Positions 44,176 through 52,905 of a DNA stretch of 64,000 nt are shown here, in pieces (position 1 is the stretch's first letter; the number at the start of each line of letters is the position of its first letter). The stretch is taken from the NCBI GenBank assembly GCA_006226775.1, contig SBGD01000050.1:22389-86388 (forward strand). The letters run 5' to 3'. A model generated the notes under the pieces. That model was not told the origin of the DNA, made no database searches, and worked only from the letters and a program-made list of their open reading frames with translations. The DNA comes from Paracoccaceae bacterium. Its GTDB lineage: Bacteria; Pseudomonadota; Alphaproteobacteria; Rhodobacterales; Rhodobacteraceae. The position numbers were made by a program, and so were the translations under genes.

Positions 44176-44931
44176 ATGGGCATTCTTGAAGTCAAGGACG
44201 TCGGCAAGCGCTTCGGTGGTCTGCAAGCGCTGGGCGACGTGAACCTCAGCGTGCAGGAAAACACCTGCCACGCCATCATCGGCCCCAACGGCGCGGGCAA
44301 GTCGACGCTGCTCAACTGCCTGATCGGCAAGCTGATCCCCGACACCGGATCGGTGATGTTCGCCGGCCAGTCGGTGCTGGGGCGCACGCCCTACGAGATC
44401 TGCCAGATGGGCATTTCCCGCGTGTTCCAGACCCCCGAGATCTTCGGCGATCTCTCGGTGCTGGAAAACATGATGATCCCTATCTTCGCCCGGCGTGACG
44501 GGGCCTTCGCCCTTAACGCCCTGTCCAGTGTTTTCGGCCAGAAGGACATCCTGGAACAGGCCGAACACATGCTGGAGGAGATGAACATGGCCGACAAGCG
44601 CCACATGCACGCGGCCTCGATGTCGCGCGGTGACAAGCGTCGGCTCGAGATCGGCATGTGCCTGTCACAGCAACCCCGACTTCTGCTCCTTGACGAGCCG
44701 ACGGCAGGCATGGCGCGTGCCGATACCAACAACACCATCGACCTGCTGAAAGAGATCAAGAACGAGCGCGACATCACCATCGCCATCATCGAGCATGACA
44801 TGCACGTGGTCTTCTCGCTCGCCGACCGGATCACCGTCCTGGCCCAGGGCACGCCGCTGGTCGAGGACACGCCGGACAAGATCAAGGGCCACCCCAAGGT
44901 GCGCGAAGCCTATCTGGGCGAAAGCGCCTGA
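44176..44931 (+). CDS. ABC importer ATPase, LivG type
   Basis: The 251-residue ATPase has Walker A GPNGAGKSTL, Q-loop FQTPEIFGDL and Walker B LLLLDEPTAGM with the H-loop EHDMHVVF. The ABC signature is not LSGGQ or LSYGQ but reads SMSRGDKRRLEIG, a clear departure. The ATG at 44176 gives MGILEVKDV with a GGAG site. It energises the importer with the LivF-type partner. Confidence 0.93.
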   Translation: MGILEVKDVGKRFGGLQALGDVNLSVQENTCHAIIGPNGAGKSTLLNCLIGKLIPDTGSVMFAGQSVLGRTPYEICQMGISRVFQTPEIFGDLSVLENMMIPIFARRDGAFALNALSSVFGQKDILEQAEHMLEEMNMADKRHMHAASMSRGDKRRLEIGMCLSQQPRLLLLDEPTAGMARADTNNTIDLLKEIKNERDITIAIIEHDMHVVFSLADRITVLAQGTPLVEDTPDKIKGHPKVREAYLGESA

Positions 44932-44945
44932 GCCAATGCCACCGC

Positions 44946-45005
44946 GCCCCGGACCTGATCCGGGGCCTCCACCTCCAGCATGAGGCCCCGGGTCAGGCCC
45001 GGGGC
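44946..45005. repeat. REP-like double palindrome, copy 1
   Basis: Two 24-base arms (44946-44969 and 44982-45005) form an inverted repeat with two differences. Each arm itself folds, as CCCCGGA-CCTGA-TCCGGGG. The element sits between the two ATPase genes, upstream of the LivF-type start. A perfect version of the same type lies at 57100-57166. Confidence 0.85.
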
Positions 45006-45019
45006 AGGGAGCGCGCAAG

Positions 45020-45775
<756 letters not shown>

Positions 45776-45805
45776 TCCGGCTTTTCCGGTTTGGTAACGA
45801 TTGCC

Positions 45806-45834
45806 GCCCGCGCCCCTTGGGGTGCGGGCTTTTT
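45806..45834 (+). terminator. Intrinsic terminator of the ABC importer operon
   Basis: An 11-base stem GCCCGCGCCCC / GGGGTGCGGGC (one G-T pair) with a two-base loop is followed by a run of five T at 45830-45834, 30 bases after the LivF-type stop. Confidence 0.92.
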
Positions 45835-45907
45835 CCCGTCGTGGGGCGCTTTGCGGGGCGGAAATGGCTAAAACCTTAATCAGTTTTCCCGGCGCGGCGG
45901 GCGGCTG

Positions 45908-45922
45908 TTAACGACCCGTTAA
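45908..45922 (+). promoter_or_regulatory. CtrA binding box
   Basis: TTAACGACCCGTTAA is an exact TTAA-N7-TTAA CtrA site. It lies 57 bases upstream of the ATG of the unknown gene at 45979, about where a CtrA-activated promoter would be. A TTAATC half-site is found 30 bases further upstream. Confidence 0.7.
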
Positions 45923-45978
45923 AGCCTCTTCATCATTCTTGAGAGAGTATTGACGCAGGAGAGCCATCGGAGACCATC

Positions 45979-46476
45979 ATGCTGTTCACCGCCGTTCCGC
46001 CGATCATGGCACCGCAAACCACCGGGCACCCGGCTGCTTTGCCGCAGGATGTGGCCCGGCGCAATCCAGACGAACGGGTGAGCGCCGCCAAACCCGGCAG
46101 CGCCACCGACACCACGCGCGGCGACCCGCAGCGCTGGCACGAAAACCCCCGGCTGCAGGCCGATGGCCGCAAGAAAGCCTCGGCCCCGCCCACCATCCTG
46201 CAGATCAAGATCAACACCATGCTCGAGGAACAGCAGGAAAAGCAGGCCCAGGAAAAACGCGAGGCACCCCGCCCCGAGCGCACCGATCCGTCGCAGGACA
46301 GCCGGGCCGCCCCCCTGCCGCCGGACGCCGCCGCCACGCCCGCGACCACCCCAGAGGGGCCCGAGGGCGCCGAGACCCGCCAAACCGCCGCGAAACCCGC
46401 GGTCGTGACCCCGCTCTACGGTCTCGCCACCCTGGCAGAGGCGCCGGCCGAACACGCCCTCAGCCGCTCGGCCTGA
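45979..46476 (+). CDS. Hypothetical proline/alanine-rich protein under a CtrA box
   Basis: The 165-residue product is mostly disordered, rich in Pro, Ala, Glu and Arg, with one short helical stretch (TILQIKINTMLEEQQEKQAQ, about residues 72-91). There is no signal peptide or domain. The GGAG ribosome site, and the CtrA box, support a real gene; the antisense frame is a shadow. CtrA targets in this group include motility and gene-transfer genes, so a role there is possible but unproved. Confidence 0.6.
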   Translation: MLFTAVPPIMAPQTTGHPAALPQDVARRNPDERVSAAKPGSATDTTRGDPQRWHENPRLQADGRKKASAPPTILQIKINTMLEEQQEKQAQEKREAPRPERTDPSQDSRAAPLPPDAAATPATTPEGPEGAETRQTAAKPAVVTPLYGLATLAEAPAEHALSRSA

Positions 46477-46657
46477 AACTCGCCCCGGTGCCGCCGCAAC
46501 CGCGCGGCACAGGGCTTTCACGCGGTCTTGTCGTTCCACCCGCCCCGGCCCACCGCGGCAACACAGCTTTTCACTGCCGTTCGCCTGCCGTATAAGCAAC
46601 CGCAACAAGCGGAGGCGTGAAGCCGCCACGCAGGCATTACTGAACGGGTGGACCGAC

Positions 46658-47146
46658 ATGACCAAGAATACGCATGACGCCGATGTCGCCTTTATCTCGG
46701 CGCTGGCACAGCTTCTGCATGACAACGACCTGACCGACCTGCAGGTCAAACGGAACTACGGCGAGGACGACAGCCTGAATGTCCGCGTCAGCCGAGCCAC
46801 CCTCCAGGCCCCCCCGCCACTGTTCGCCGCCCCGGCCCAGCCCGCAGCCCAGGCACCCGCCGCCCAGGCCGCCGCGCCCAACTCGGTGCAGGATGCCGAT
46901 CCCGCCAATCACCCCGGCGCCGTCGCCTCGCCCATGGTGGGCACCGTCTACATGCAGGCCGAACCCGGCGCGCCCAGCTTCATCAGCGTCGGCGACAGTG
47001 TCGCGGAAGGCGATACCCTGCTGATCGTCGAGGCGATGAAGACCATGAACCACATTCCCGCCCCGCGCGCCGGCAAGGTCACCCGCATCCTTGTCGCCGA
47101 CGGCGACCCGGTCGAATACGGCACCCCGCTCGTGATCCTCGAATAA
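46658..47146 (+). CDS. accB: Biotin carboxyl carrier protein of acetyl-CoA carboxylase
   Basis: The 162-residue protein has the N-terminal BCCP region, an Ala/Pro linker (residues 50-75) and the biotinyl domain with EAMKTMN, where Lys128 takes biotin. It carries CO2 for fatty-acid synthesis. The ATG at 46658 fits the family start. It is followed by accC 12 bases later. Confidence 0.97.
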   Translation: MTKNTHDADVAFISALAQLLHDNDLTDLQVKRNYGEDDSLNVRVSRATLQAPPPLFAAPAQPAAQAPAAQAAAPNSVQDADPANHPGAVASPMVGTVYMQAEPGAPSFISVGDSVAEGDTLLIVEAMKTMNHIPAPRAGKVTRILVADGDPVEYGTPLVILE

Positions 47147-47158
47147 GGGGCACAGAGC

Positions 47159-48505
47159 ATGTTCGACAAAATCCTGATTGCCAACCGGGGCGAGATTGCC
47201 CTGCGCGTGATCCGCGCCTGCCGCGAAATGGGCATTGCCTCGGTCGCGGTGCATTCCACCGCCGATGCCGATGCCATGCATGTGCGCATGGCCGATGAAT
47301 CGATCTGCATCGGCCCGCCGCCCTCGCCCAAGAGCTACCTCTCGATCCCCTCGATCATCGCCGCCTGCGAAGTCACCGGCGCCCAGGCGATCCACCCGGG
47401 CTATGGCTTCCTGTCGGAAAACGCCGGCTTCGTGCAGGTGATCGAGGACCACGGGCTGACCTTCATCGGCCCCACCGCCGAACACATCCGCATCATGGGC
47501 GACAAGATCACCGCCAAGGAAACCATGCTCAAGCTGGGCGTGCCTTGCGTGCCCGGATCCGAAGGCGGCGTGCCCGATCTTGCCACGGCGAAGAAGCTGG
47601 GCGCCGAGATGGGCTATCCGGTCATCATCAAGGCCACCGCCGGCGGCGGCGGCAAGGGGATGAAGGTCGCCAATTCCGAGGCCGAGATGGAAAAGGCCTT
47701 CATGACCGCCCGCGCCGAGGGCAAGTCGAACTTCGGCAACGACGAGGTCTATATCGAGAAATACCTGCAAAAACCGCGCCATATCGAGATCCAGGTCTTC
47801 GGCGACGGCAAGGGCCAGGCGGTCCACCTGGCCGAGCGCGACTGTTCGCTGCAACGCCGCCACCAGAAGGTCTTCGAGGAGGCCCCCGGCCCCTCGATCT
47901 CGCCCGAGGAACGCGCGCGGATCGGCAAGATCTGCGCCGATGCCATGGCCAATATCAACTACATCGGCGCCGGCACCATCGAGTTTCTCTACGAGGACGG
48001 TGAATTCTTCTTCATCGAGATGAACACCCGCCTTCAGGTCGAACATCCCGTCACCGAGGCCATTTTCGGCGTCGACCTCGTGCGTGAACAGATCCGCGTG
48101 GCCGAGGGCCTGCCGATGTCCTTCACCCAGGACGACCTGACGATCAACGGCCATGCCATCGAGGTGCGGATCAATGCCGAGAAACTGCCGAATTTCTCGC
48201 CCTGCCCCGGCCGCATCACCCAGTATCACGCCCCCGGCGGGCTGGGCGTGCGGATGGATTCGGCGCTTTACGACGGCTATTCGATCCCGCCCTATTACGA
48301 CAGCCTGATCGGCAAGCTGATCGTGCATGGCCGCGACCGCAACGAGGCGCTGGCCCGGCTGCATCGCGCGCTCGGCGAATTGATCGTCGACGGCATCGAG
48401 ACCACCATCCCGCTGTTTCACAACCTGCTGCAAGAGCCCGACATCCAGGCCGGAAACTACAACATTCACTGGCTGGAAAAGTGGCTGGCCCGCACCTACG
48501 AGTGA
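47159..48505 (+). CDS. accC: Biotin carboxylase of acetyl-CoA carboxylase
   Basis: The 448-residue ATP-grasp enzyme starts MFDKILIANRGEIALRVIRA and has the HPGYGFLSENAGF motif, the glycine-rich ATP loop TAGGGGKGMKV and catalytic FFIEMNTRLQVEHPVTE. It carboxylates the biotin of AccB. Length is typical. The accB-accC pair and the following aat gene form a run. Confidence 0.98.
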   Translation: MFDKILIANRGEIALRVIRACREMGIASVAVHSTADADAMHVRMADESICIGPPPSPKSYLSIPSIIAACEVTGAQAIHPGYGFLSENAGFVQVIEDHGLTFIGPTAEHIRIMGDKITAKETMLKLGVPCVPGSEGGVPDLATAKKLGAEMGYPVIIKATAGGGGKGMKVANSEAEMEKAFMTARAEGKSNFGNDEVYIEKYLQKPRHIEIQVFGDGKGQAVHLAERDCSLQRRHQKVFEEAPGPSISPEERARIGKICADAMANINYIGAGTIEFLYEDGEFFFIEMNTRLQVEHPVTEAIFGVDLVREQIRVAEGLPMSFTQDDLTINGHAIEVRINAEKLPNFSPCPGRITQYHAPGGLGVRMDSALYDGYSIPPYYDSLIGKLIVHGRDRNEALARLHRALGELIVDGIETTIPLFHNLLQEPDIQAGNYNIHWLEKWLARTYE

Positions 48506-48509
48506 GGCG

Positions 48510-49157
48510 ATGAAAGACCCCGGGGCGCCGCTCGACCCGGCGCTCATGCTCCAGGCCTATGCGGCGGGCATCTTTCCCATGGCGGAAAGCCGCGACGACC
48601 CGGAGGTCTTCTGGGTCGACCCGCGCCGCCGCGGCATCATCCCGCTGGACGGTTTCCGAATCTCACGCTCGCTCGCCCGGTCGCTGCGCCGGGTGCCGCA
48701 CCAGGTGCGGATCAACACCGCCTTTGCCGAGGTGATGGAGGCCTGCGCCGACCGCGCCGAGACCTGGATCAACCCGCCGATCTTCACCACCTTCCAGCGG
48801 CTTCACGCCACCGGCCATGCCCATTCGCTCGAGATCTGGGACGGCGCGGCGCTGATCGGCGGGGTCTATGGTCTTGCGCTTGGCGGGGCCTTCTGCGGCG
48901 AATCGATGTTCTCGCGGCGCACCGATGCCTCGAAAATGGCGCTGGCCTACCTGGTCGACCGGCTGAACCTGGGCGGATTCACCCTGTTCGACACCCAGTT
49001 CCTGACCGATCACCTGGCCTCGCTCGGGGGGGTCGAGATCACCCGCGCCACCTATCGCGCGCGGCTGCGCCGGGCGCTGGACCTGCCGGCCTCCTTCACC
49101 GCGCCGCCGCTGGCGGACGCTCAGTCGGTCCTGCAGCGCAACAGCCAGATGTCGTAG
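48510..49157 (+). CDS. aat: Leucyl/phenylalanyl-tRNA-protein transferase
   Basis: The 215-residue enzyme has the Aat signature: LQAYAAGIFPMAE, FWVDPRRRGIIPLDGF and LGGAFCGESMFSR, with DTQFLTDHLASLG. It adds Leu or Phe to N-terminal Arg or Lys of proteins and so marks them for ClpAP through ClpS. It starts four bases after accC. Its 3' end overlaps by 37 bases the end of the convergent DUF2155 gene. Confidence 0.96.
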   Translation: MKDPGAPLDPALMLQAYAAGIFPMAESRDDPEVFWVDPRRRGIIPLDGFRISRSLARSLRRVPHQVRINTAFAEVMEACADRAETWINPPIFTTFQRLHATGHAHSLEIWDGAALIGGVYGLALGGAFCGESMFSRRTDASKMALAYLVDRLNLGGFTLFDTQFLTDHLASLGGVEITRATYRARLRRALDLPASFTAPPLADAQSVLQRNSQMS

Positions 49158-49477
49158 CGCGCGTGATCCAGCGCGTTGAGCGCCGGAGACGAGGCGATCA
49201 TCCAGCCGGAAAACTCCGGCTGATCGGCGCCCTTTTCCCAGATGTTGAGAAAGGCAAAGGCATCCCCCGCCGGGTTGCCCTCGGGATAGCGGCATTCGGT
49301 CATGTCGACGCGCAGGGTACCGAATTCGGCGACGCCGCCATTGCGGATGTCGAAATCCGTCACGTCGCCGGTCACCTTGTCGAGCCCGCGCAGGATCGCG
49401 CCGCGGCCCTGGCTGACCTGCTCCTGCGCCGCGGCGGGAAGGGCGGCAAGCAGGAGGGCGGCGATCACGCGCCTCAT
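49121..49477 (-). CDS. Exported DUF2155 protein
   Basis: The 118-residue product has a signal peptide (MRRVIAALLLAALPAAAQ) and the DUF2155 core (ILRGLDKVTGDVTDFDIRNG, WMIASSPALNALDHARYDIW). The family is common next to mlaD and NDUFA12 in alphaproteobacteria, with unknown function. Its start overlaps the mlaD stop (ATGA). A cysteine pair is present in DMTECRYPEG and in LLRC. Confidence 0.85.
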   Translation of the reverse strand: MRRVIAALLLAALPAAAQEQVSQGRGAILRGLDKVTGDVTDFDIRNGGVAEFGTLRVDMTECRYPEGNPAGDAFAFLNIWEKGADQPEFSGWMIASSPALNALDHARYDIWLLRCRTD

Positions 49478-49926
49478 CCCTCGCCCTCGCCGCTGGTGAC
49501 GAATTTCAGCAGAAGCGAGATCAGGCTGACCGCGCCTTGCGTGTCTTCCATTTCCTGGCCCGGCTCGAAATGAAACGGCGATCCGCCGGGCACGATCTCG
49601 ACGAAATTGCCGCCCAGAAGCCCCTCCTGCGCGACGACAACGGCGCTGTCGTCGGGGATCAGGATGCCCTCGCGGACGGTAAAGACCGTGTCGGCGCGAT
49701 AGGTCTCGGGGTTCAGCGCGACCTCGGTCACCGTGCCGATCTTGACCCCGGCGAGGCGCACATCGGTGCCCACCAGCACCCCCTCGAGCGAGCGGAAGGA
49801 GGCGGTCAGCGGATAGCCGGCATTGCGCTGGTTCAGCCCCGCGGCCTGGCCGGCATAGACCAGGAAACCGATGGCCACGGCCAGAACGGCGCCGCCGACC
49901 AGAACCTCTGTGGTGTTTTCCGACAT
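49474..49926 (-). CDS. mlaD: MlaD-type lipid-transport MCE protein
   Basis: The 150-residue protein has one N-terminal membrane helix (TEVLVGGAVLAVAIGFLVYA) and one MCE domain (LTASFRSLEGVLVGTDVRLAGVKIGTV, GLLGGNFVEIVPG). MlaD subunits bind lipids as hexamers in the periplasm in outer-membrane lipid asymmetry. Other mla genes are not in the window. It lies between NDUFA12 and DUF2155 genes. Confidence 0.9.
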   Translation of the reverse strand: MSENTTEVLVGGAVLAVAIGFLVYAGQAAGLNQRNAGYPLTASFRSLEGVLVGTDVRLAGVKIGTVTEVALNPETYRADTVFTVREGILIPDDSAVVVAQEGLLGGNFVEIVPGGSPFHFEPGQEMEDTQGAVSLISLLLKFVTSGEGEG

Positions 49927-49930
49927 GGGA

Positions 49931-50314
49931 TTATTCCGGCGCCCAGGCCTCGTAATCCTTGCGCGACGCCGGATCGACCCGCCGGATCGAGCCGCTGGGT
50001 GCATAGGCCAGCGGCGTGCCGGTCAGGTTTTCCTGGTGCGGCTTTTCCCAGGACTTGCGCGGCAGCGGGCGTTTCGTCGGCGGCTCCTTCATCGTGTGAT
50101 GCAGCCAGCCATGCCATTCGGCGTTCACCCGGCTGGCCTCGACCTCGCCATTGAACATCACCCAGCGGCGCTTGGCGTCGCGGGTCTCGTAATAGACATT
50201 GCCCTGATCGTCCTCGCCGACCTTGACGCCGTTCCGGCTTGTGTAAAGCTGGGTGTTCAGGGTCGACCCGTTCCACCAGGTAACGGCGCGCAACAGCGTT
50301 GTGAGTATGCCCAT
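49931..50314 (-). CDS. NDUFA12-like NADH dehydrogenase accessory subunit
   Basis: The 127-residue protein has the NDUFA12 block: [40 protein letters not shown] and [12 protein letters not shown]. In alphaproteobacteria and mitochondria it is a supernumerary part of complex I. The ATG at 50314 fits the family start. It is the first gene of the NDUFA12-mlaD-DUF2155 run. Confidence 0.94.
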   Translation of the reverse strand: MGILTTLLRAVTWWNGSTLNTQLYTSRNGVKVGEDDQGNVYYETRDAKRRWVMFNGEVEASRVNAEWHGWLHHTMKEPPTKRPLPRKSWEKPHQENLTGTPLAYAPSGSIRRVDPASRKDYEAWAPE

Positions 50315-50395
50315 GGGGACTCCTGTTTGTCTCAAGGCTTTTATGGCCAATTCCGGTGCCAAGGTCCAGTGCGACGCCTGCGCGCGCAGCGGGTC

Positions 50396-50755
50396 TCAGC
50401 CGGGCGCGCGCGCGGTGACTTCGATCTCGATCCGGTAGTGCGGGGCGATCAGCCCGCATTCGATCATCGTGGCGGCGGGCGGCGCGGCGCCGAAGGTCTC
50501 GGCCAGGATCGGCCAGCAGCGCGCGAACTCTTCGCGGTCGGGCAGGTAGTACCTGACCCGCACCACGTCGCAGAATCCGGCACCCGCCTCGGCCAGCGCC
50601 CGGCCGATGGTGGCAAGCGCGTCGCGGCACTGGGCCTCGACGGTCTCGCCCTGCCCGACGGTGCCGGCGACATGGACGAAGCCGCCGGCCACCACGGCGC
50701 GGCAATAGCCGATCTTCGCCTCGAACGGGCCGCCGGAGGAGATCCGCCGGACCAC
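50396..50755 (-). CDS. RidA/YjgF-family protein
   Basis: The 119-residue product has the RidA fold (VHVAGTVGQGETVEAQCRDA, AAPPAATMIECGLIAPHYRI). RidA proteins hydrolyse reactive enamine/imine products such as 2-aminoacrylate; the typical arginine in the IARP-like loop is not exactly as in E. coli, so the activity is uncertain. The start is GTG at 50755, 12 bases after clpX. Confidence 0.85.
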   Translation of the reverse strand: MVRRISSGGPFEAKIGYCRAVVAGGFVHVAGTVGQGETVEAQCRDALATIGRALAEAGAGFCDVVRVRYYLPDREEFARCWPILAETFGAAPPAATMIECGLIAPHYRIEIEVTARAPG

Positions 50756-50767
50756 GACCCCGGGCCC

Positions 50768-52036
50768 CTAGCCCGCGGTCGCCGATGCCTTTTCGCCGCT
50801 TTCGGAATAGATCATCAGCGGCGCGGCATCCGAGGTCGCGGCCTCTTCGTTCACCACCACCTCGTCGATATTTTCCATGCCGGGCAGCTCGAACATCGTG
50901 TCGAGCAGGATATCCTCGAGGATCGAGCGCAGCCCGCGCGCGCCGGTCTTGCGCTGGATGGCGCGCTTGGCAATGGCCACCAGCGCCTCGTCGGTGAAGG
51001 TCAGCTTGGCATCCTCCAGCTCGAACAGCCGCTGGTACTGCTTGACCAGCGCGTTCTTCGGCTTGGTCAGGATCGTCACCAGCGCATCCTCGTCGAGGTC
51101 TTCCAGCGTCGCCAGCACCGGCAGGCGGCCGACGAATTCCGGGATCAGGCCGAATTTCAGCAGGTCCTCGGGCTCGAGATCCTTGAACACCTCGCCCACG
51201 CCGCGATCGTCATTGTCGCGCACATCGGCACCGAAGCCCATGGCGCTGCCCTTGCCGCGCGCCGCGATGATCTTGTCGAGACCGGCAAAGGCGCCGCCGC
51301 AGATGAACAGGATGTTGGTGGTGTCCACCTGCAGGAATTCCTGCTGCGGATGCTTGCGCCCGCCCTGCGGCGGCACGCTTGCCACCGTGCCCTCCATCAG
51401 CTTGAGCAATGCCTGCTGCACCCCCTCGCCCGAGACGTCGCGGGTGATCGAGGGGTTTTCCGACTTGCGGGTGATCTTGTCGACCTCGTCGATATAGACG
51501 ATGCCGCGCTGCGCGCGTTCGACGTTGTACTCGCTCGATTGCAGCAGCTTGAGGATGATGTTCTCCACGTCCTCGCCGACATACCCGGCCTCGGTCAGCG
51601 TCGTCGCATCGGCCATGGTGAACGGCACGTCGAGGATGCGCGCCAGCGTCTGCGCCAGCAGCGTCTTGCCGCAGCCGGTGGGGCCGATCAGCAGGATGTT
51701 TGATTTCTGCAGCTCGATGTCGCCGGATTTCGCCGCGTGGTTCAACCGCTTGTAGTGGTTGTGGACCGCCACCGAGAGCACCCGCTTGGCAACCATCTGG
51801 CCGATCACGTAATCGTCCAGAACCTGGCAGATTTCCTTGGGCGTCGGCACCCCGTCGGAAGACTTGAGCCCGGCGCTCTTGGTCTCTTCGCGGATGATGT
51901 CCATGCAAAGCTCGACACATTCATCACAGATGAAGACAGTCGGGCCAGCAATGAGTTTGCGCACCTCGTGCTGGCTCTTGCCGCAGAAGCTGCAGTAAAG
52001 GGTGTTCTTGCTGTCACCGCCAGTCGTTGTTGCCAT
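50768..52036 (-). CDS. clpX: ClpX ATPase subunit of ClpXP
   Basis: The 422-residue protein has the N-terminal zinc domain (Cys15, Cys18, Cys37, Cys40), Walker A GPTGCGKT, Walker [12 protein letters not shown], and the ClpP-binding IGF-like loop FGLIPEF region. It unfolds tagged proteins for ClpP. It is transcribed after clpP in the minus direction with 129 bases between them. Confidence 0.98.
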   Translation of the reverse strand: MATTTGGDSKNTLYCSFCGKSQHEVRKLIAGPTVFICDECVELCMDIIREETKSAGLKSSDGVPTPKEICQVLDDYVIGQMVAKRVLSVAVHNHYKRLNHAAKSGDIELQKSNILLIGPTGCGKTLLAQTLARILDVPFTMADATTLTEAGYVGEDVENIILKLLQSSEYNVERAQRGIVYIDEVDKITRKSENPSITRDVSGEGVQQALLKLMEGTVASVPPQGGRKHPQQEFLQVDTTNILFICGGAFAGLDKIIAARGKGSAMGFGADVRDNDDRGVGEVFKDLEPEDLLKFGLIPEFVGRLPVLATLEDLDEDALVTILTKPKNALVKQYQRLFELEDAKLTFTDEALVAIAKRAIQRKTGARGLRSILEDILLDTMFELPGMENIDEVVVNEEAATSDAAPLMIYSESGEKASATAG

Positions 52037-52165
52037 GTCTCACCTTTCGCAGCCTTCGCTGTGCTCTTCTATGCGATGCCAAAGGCACCGCCAGGGCCTT
52101 GCCCCAGCTTAGGACAGGCCGGAAGGAGCGACAATTGCAAAATTCACCCCCGCCGACCGACTGTC

Positions 52166-52798
52166 CTATTCGTCTTCTTCGCCGGCCTTGGCGCGGTTCT
52201 CGACGATTTCGTCGATCAACCCCCACTCCTTGGCGTCTTCGGGCGCCATGAAGTTGTCACGCTCCAGCGCCGCCTCGACCTTTTTCAGGGTCTGGCCGGT
52301 GTGTTTCACGTAGATCTCGTTCAGCCGCCGCTTGAGTTTCAGCGTCTCCTCGGCGTGGATCATGATGTCGGTGGCCTGGCCCTGGTAGCCGCCCGAGGGC
52401 TGGTGCACCATGATCCGGCTGTTGGGAAGCGAAAAGCGCATCCCCTTTTCGCCGGCGGTCAGCAGCAGCGAGCCCATCGAGGCCGCCTGGCCGATCACCA
52501 GGGTCGAGACCTTGGGCCGGATATACTGCATCGTGTCATAGATCGACAACCCGCTGGTCACCACGCCGCCGGGCGAGTTGATGTACATCGAGATGTCCTT
52601 CGAGGGATTCTCGGCCTCGAGGTGCAGAAGCTGCGCCACGATCAGCGACGACATGCCGTCGTGCACCGGCCCGGACACGAAGATGATCCGCTCCTTCAGC
52701 AGGCGCGAGAAGATGTCGTAGGCCCGCTCGCCCCGGCTCGTCTGTTCGACGACCATCGGGACCAGGGTGTTCATGTAGGTGTCTATCGGGTCGCGCAT
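52166..52798 (-). CDS. clpP: ClpP protease subunit
   Basis: The 210-residue serine protease has the triad Ser107 (GQAASMGS), His132 (MVHQPSGG) and Asp181. It forms the barrel of ClpXP. The ATG at 52798 ([14 protein letters not shown]) fits family starts; an upstream ATG would add eight residues. A promoter lies upstream at 52853-52881. Confidence 0.97.
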   Translation of the reverse strand: MRDPIDTYMNTLVPMVVEQTSRGERAYDIFSRLLKERIIFVSGPVHDGMSSLIVAQLLHLEAENPSKDISMYINSPGGVVTSGLSIYDTMQYIRPKVSTLVIGQAASMGSLLLTAGEKGMRFSLPNSRIMVHQPSGGYQGQATDIMIHAEETLKLKRRLNEIYVKHTGQTLKKVEAALERDNFMAPEDAKEWGLIDEIVENRAKAGEEDE

Positions 52799-52852
52799 CG
52801 CAGCCTGCCTCTCTCGCGTCATGGGGCTCTTTACCCCTTCGGAATTACCAGA

Positions 52853-52881
52853 GTCTTAGTGCTGGGCTTGGGGGGCTGCAA
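52853..52881 (-). promoter_or_regulatory. Candidate clpP promoter
   Basis: On the minus strand TTGCAG (52881-52876) is followed after 17 bases by TAAGAC (52858-52853). The start would lie about 50 bases before the clpP ATG. A heat-shock sigma match was not evident. Confidence 0.35.
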
Positions 52882-52905
52882 GGGGCGGTCGGGAAGATGG
52901 CGGTC

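Noticed and set aside
45919..46749. A 276-codon minus-strand frame opposite the CtrA-box gene
   Set aside because: No ribosome site or domain; the plus-strand frame has a ribosome site and the CtrA box.
46637..48547. A 636-codon minus-strand frame over accB and accC
   Set aside because: The plus strand has clear accB and accC; the minus frame is low in conserved features.
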